Below, in pieces: positions 22,833 through 23,583 of a stretch of 23,583 bases of DNA. Position numbers and translations under genes: made by a program. The notes below the pieces were generated by a model. It ran no database searches and was not told the origin of the DNA. It worked only from the letters and a program-made list of their open reading frames with translations. The stretch is from the NCBI GenBank assembly GCA_947464365.1, contig CANHWS010000015.1, positions 1-23,583 of the forward strand, in the 5' to 3' direction. Each line of letters starts with the position of its first letter. The first letter of the stretch is position 1. This stretch comes from Cytophagaceae bacterium. GTDB lineage: Bacteria > Bacteroidota > Bacteroidia > Cytophagales > Flexibacteraceae.

Positions 22833-23583
22833 CTAGTCTTTACGAATTTTCTGGATGATATGTTGGTTGCCGTCCCATAGGTCGAATAGGTATAGACCTG
22901 CTGGCATGGACGTTAAATCGATCTTGTTGGGTGCCCCAACCTCTAGGATACCTTGCCAAACTACTTGGCCAGTTAGTGTCGTAAGCCGACCAGAAAGGTT
23001 GTTGGTGCCACCAAAGTCAGATAAGTCTATCTGGAGTTGCCCCGATGTAGGATTAGGGAAAATCCTGACGGATGGCTTGCCAATCGGACTCGCATTGATC
23101 TGAGTCAGGACAGATGATGTGTCGGTACAAAGGCCATTAATGGCCACTACCTGATACCTGCCGCTAGCTGTTGGTACTAAGAAGTTGGAAGCAAGCGGAT
23201 TTATTCGGATTCCGTTCAACAACCAATGGTAAGATTGTCCACCCGAAGCGAACAAGGTGTCGTTCAGTTGGCTTAGGCTGGCTACGGGCTGATTATAGGT
23301 TACGATTGTAAACGTACCACTACTAGGCGATGGGCAACCAGATGTGCCGATATTAATGGCAGAGTACTGACCACCTACCCTTGCAATAAGTGGGTTTCCG
23401 ATAAAACCGTTATTCCACCGCACGGTACCTGAAGCAACGTTGGCAATAAGAACTACACTATCCGAACCTGTGTTGCATAGGAATGCTTTGCCAAAAGTTC
23501 CGAGCGATGGAGCTGGTGGTGTTGCAAGTAGTCGCACCCGGAGTATTGCAGATAACGATGAGGTACAAGTTCCTGAAATGGCG
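22833..23583 (-). CDS. T9SS cargo protein, C-terminal part (5' partial)
   Basis: C-terminal 249 or so residues of a protein whose 5' end lies past the right edge; the frame is open to base 23582, and the GTG at 23537 is not a credible start. The visible part has repetitive, Ser/Thr/Gly-rich beta-sandwich sequence with paired Cys (one in CNTGSDS, one in TSGCPSPSSG, one in GLCTDTS), as in Ig-like adhesin or PKD-type repeats; QSYHWLLNG is a typical repeat core. The last about 80 residues are a type A T9SS sorting domain, with VRIFPNPTSGQLQIDLS, then GRLTTLTGQVVWQG, MPAGLYLFDLWDGNQ and a basic end IIQKIRKD. The protein should be exported by Sec, carried across the outer membrane by T9SS, then cleaved and attached or released. 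The catalytic or adhesive part is outside the window. Confidence 0.9.
   Translation of the reverse strand, partial: AISGTCTSSLSAILRVRLLATPPAPSLGTFGKAFLCNTGSDSVVLIANVASGTVRWNNGFIGNPLIARVGGQYSAINIGTSGCPSPSSGTFTIVTYNQPVASLSQLNDTLFASGGQSYHWLLNGIRINPLASNFLVPTASGRYQVVAINGLCTDTSSVLTQINASPIGKPSVRIFPNPTSGQLQIDLSDFGGTNNLSGRLTTLTGQVVWQGILEVGAPNKIDLTSMPAGLYLFDLWDGNQHIIQKIRKD

Noticed and set aside
1..23583. CRISPR arrays, tRNA/rRNA genes, insertion sequences
   Set aside because: I looked for spaced direct repeats, cloverleaf-like or conserved rRNA segments, and transposase motifs, and found none.

Overview
The window reads as a chromosomal stretch of a Bacteroidota bacterium, probably a gliding environmental lineage of the Cytophagales/Saprospiria type. 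The evidence is a GldD-type gliding lipoprotein, a PorP/SprF-type type IX secretion (T9SS) protein, a protein ending in a T9SS C-terminal sorting domain, a CarboxypepD_reg-like surface protein, and the absence of Shine-Dalgarno sequences before most starts. No rRNA, tRNA, insertion sequence, prophage or CRISPR array was seen. Coding density is high and most genes are housekeeping or envelope genes.

Layout. 1-3354 (+): a signalling block made of a 7TMR-DISM histidine kinase (5' end outside the window), a REC-histidine kinase hybrid, and a stand-alone receiver overlapping it by 29 nt. 3601-6122 (+): an exported glutamine-amidotransferase-like protein of the Bacteroidota family often labelled 'asparagine synthetase B', then a membrane-anchored DNA/RNA non-specific endonuclease. 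6248-8360 (+): dnaX, whose reading frame is interrupted at a run of ten A. The upstream frame gives a 384-aa gamma-like product, and the +1 frame gives the linker and C-terminal domain of a tau of about 703 aa. 8496-10745 (+): purL, convergent with purK (10766-11995, -).

12028-16737 (-) holds four co-oriented genes: a predicted alpha/beta-hydrolase esterase, a D-Ala-D-Ala-ligase-like ATP-grasp protein with a Lys/Ala-rich tail, a GCS2/YbdK carboxylate-amine ligase, and a second, divergent and possibly circularly permuted ATP-grasp protein. Three different carboxylate-amine ligases plus a hydrolase suggest an uncharacterised pathway for a small peptide, amide or thiol. This and the dnaX slip site are the most interesting parts of the window.

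16901-18731 (-): PorP/SprF-like gene and gldD, with gldD divergent from a (+) gene at 18779-20614 that encodes PdxA behind a disordered Arg/Asp/Gly/Asn-rich region of about 280 residues. 20694-23583 (-): a CarboxypepD_reg-like protein, a small lipoprotein of unknown family, and the C-terminal part of a T9SS cargo protein. Strong intrinsic terminators lie at 20632-20677 (between convergent genes) and 22768-22799.

All calls come from reading the sequence. No database search or structure prediction was run.
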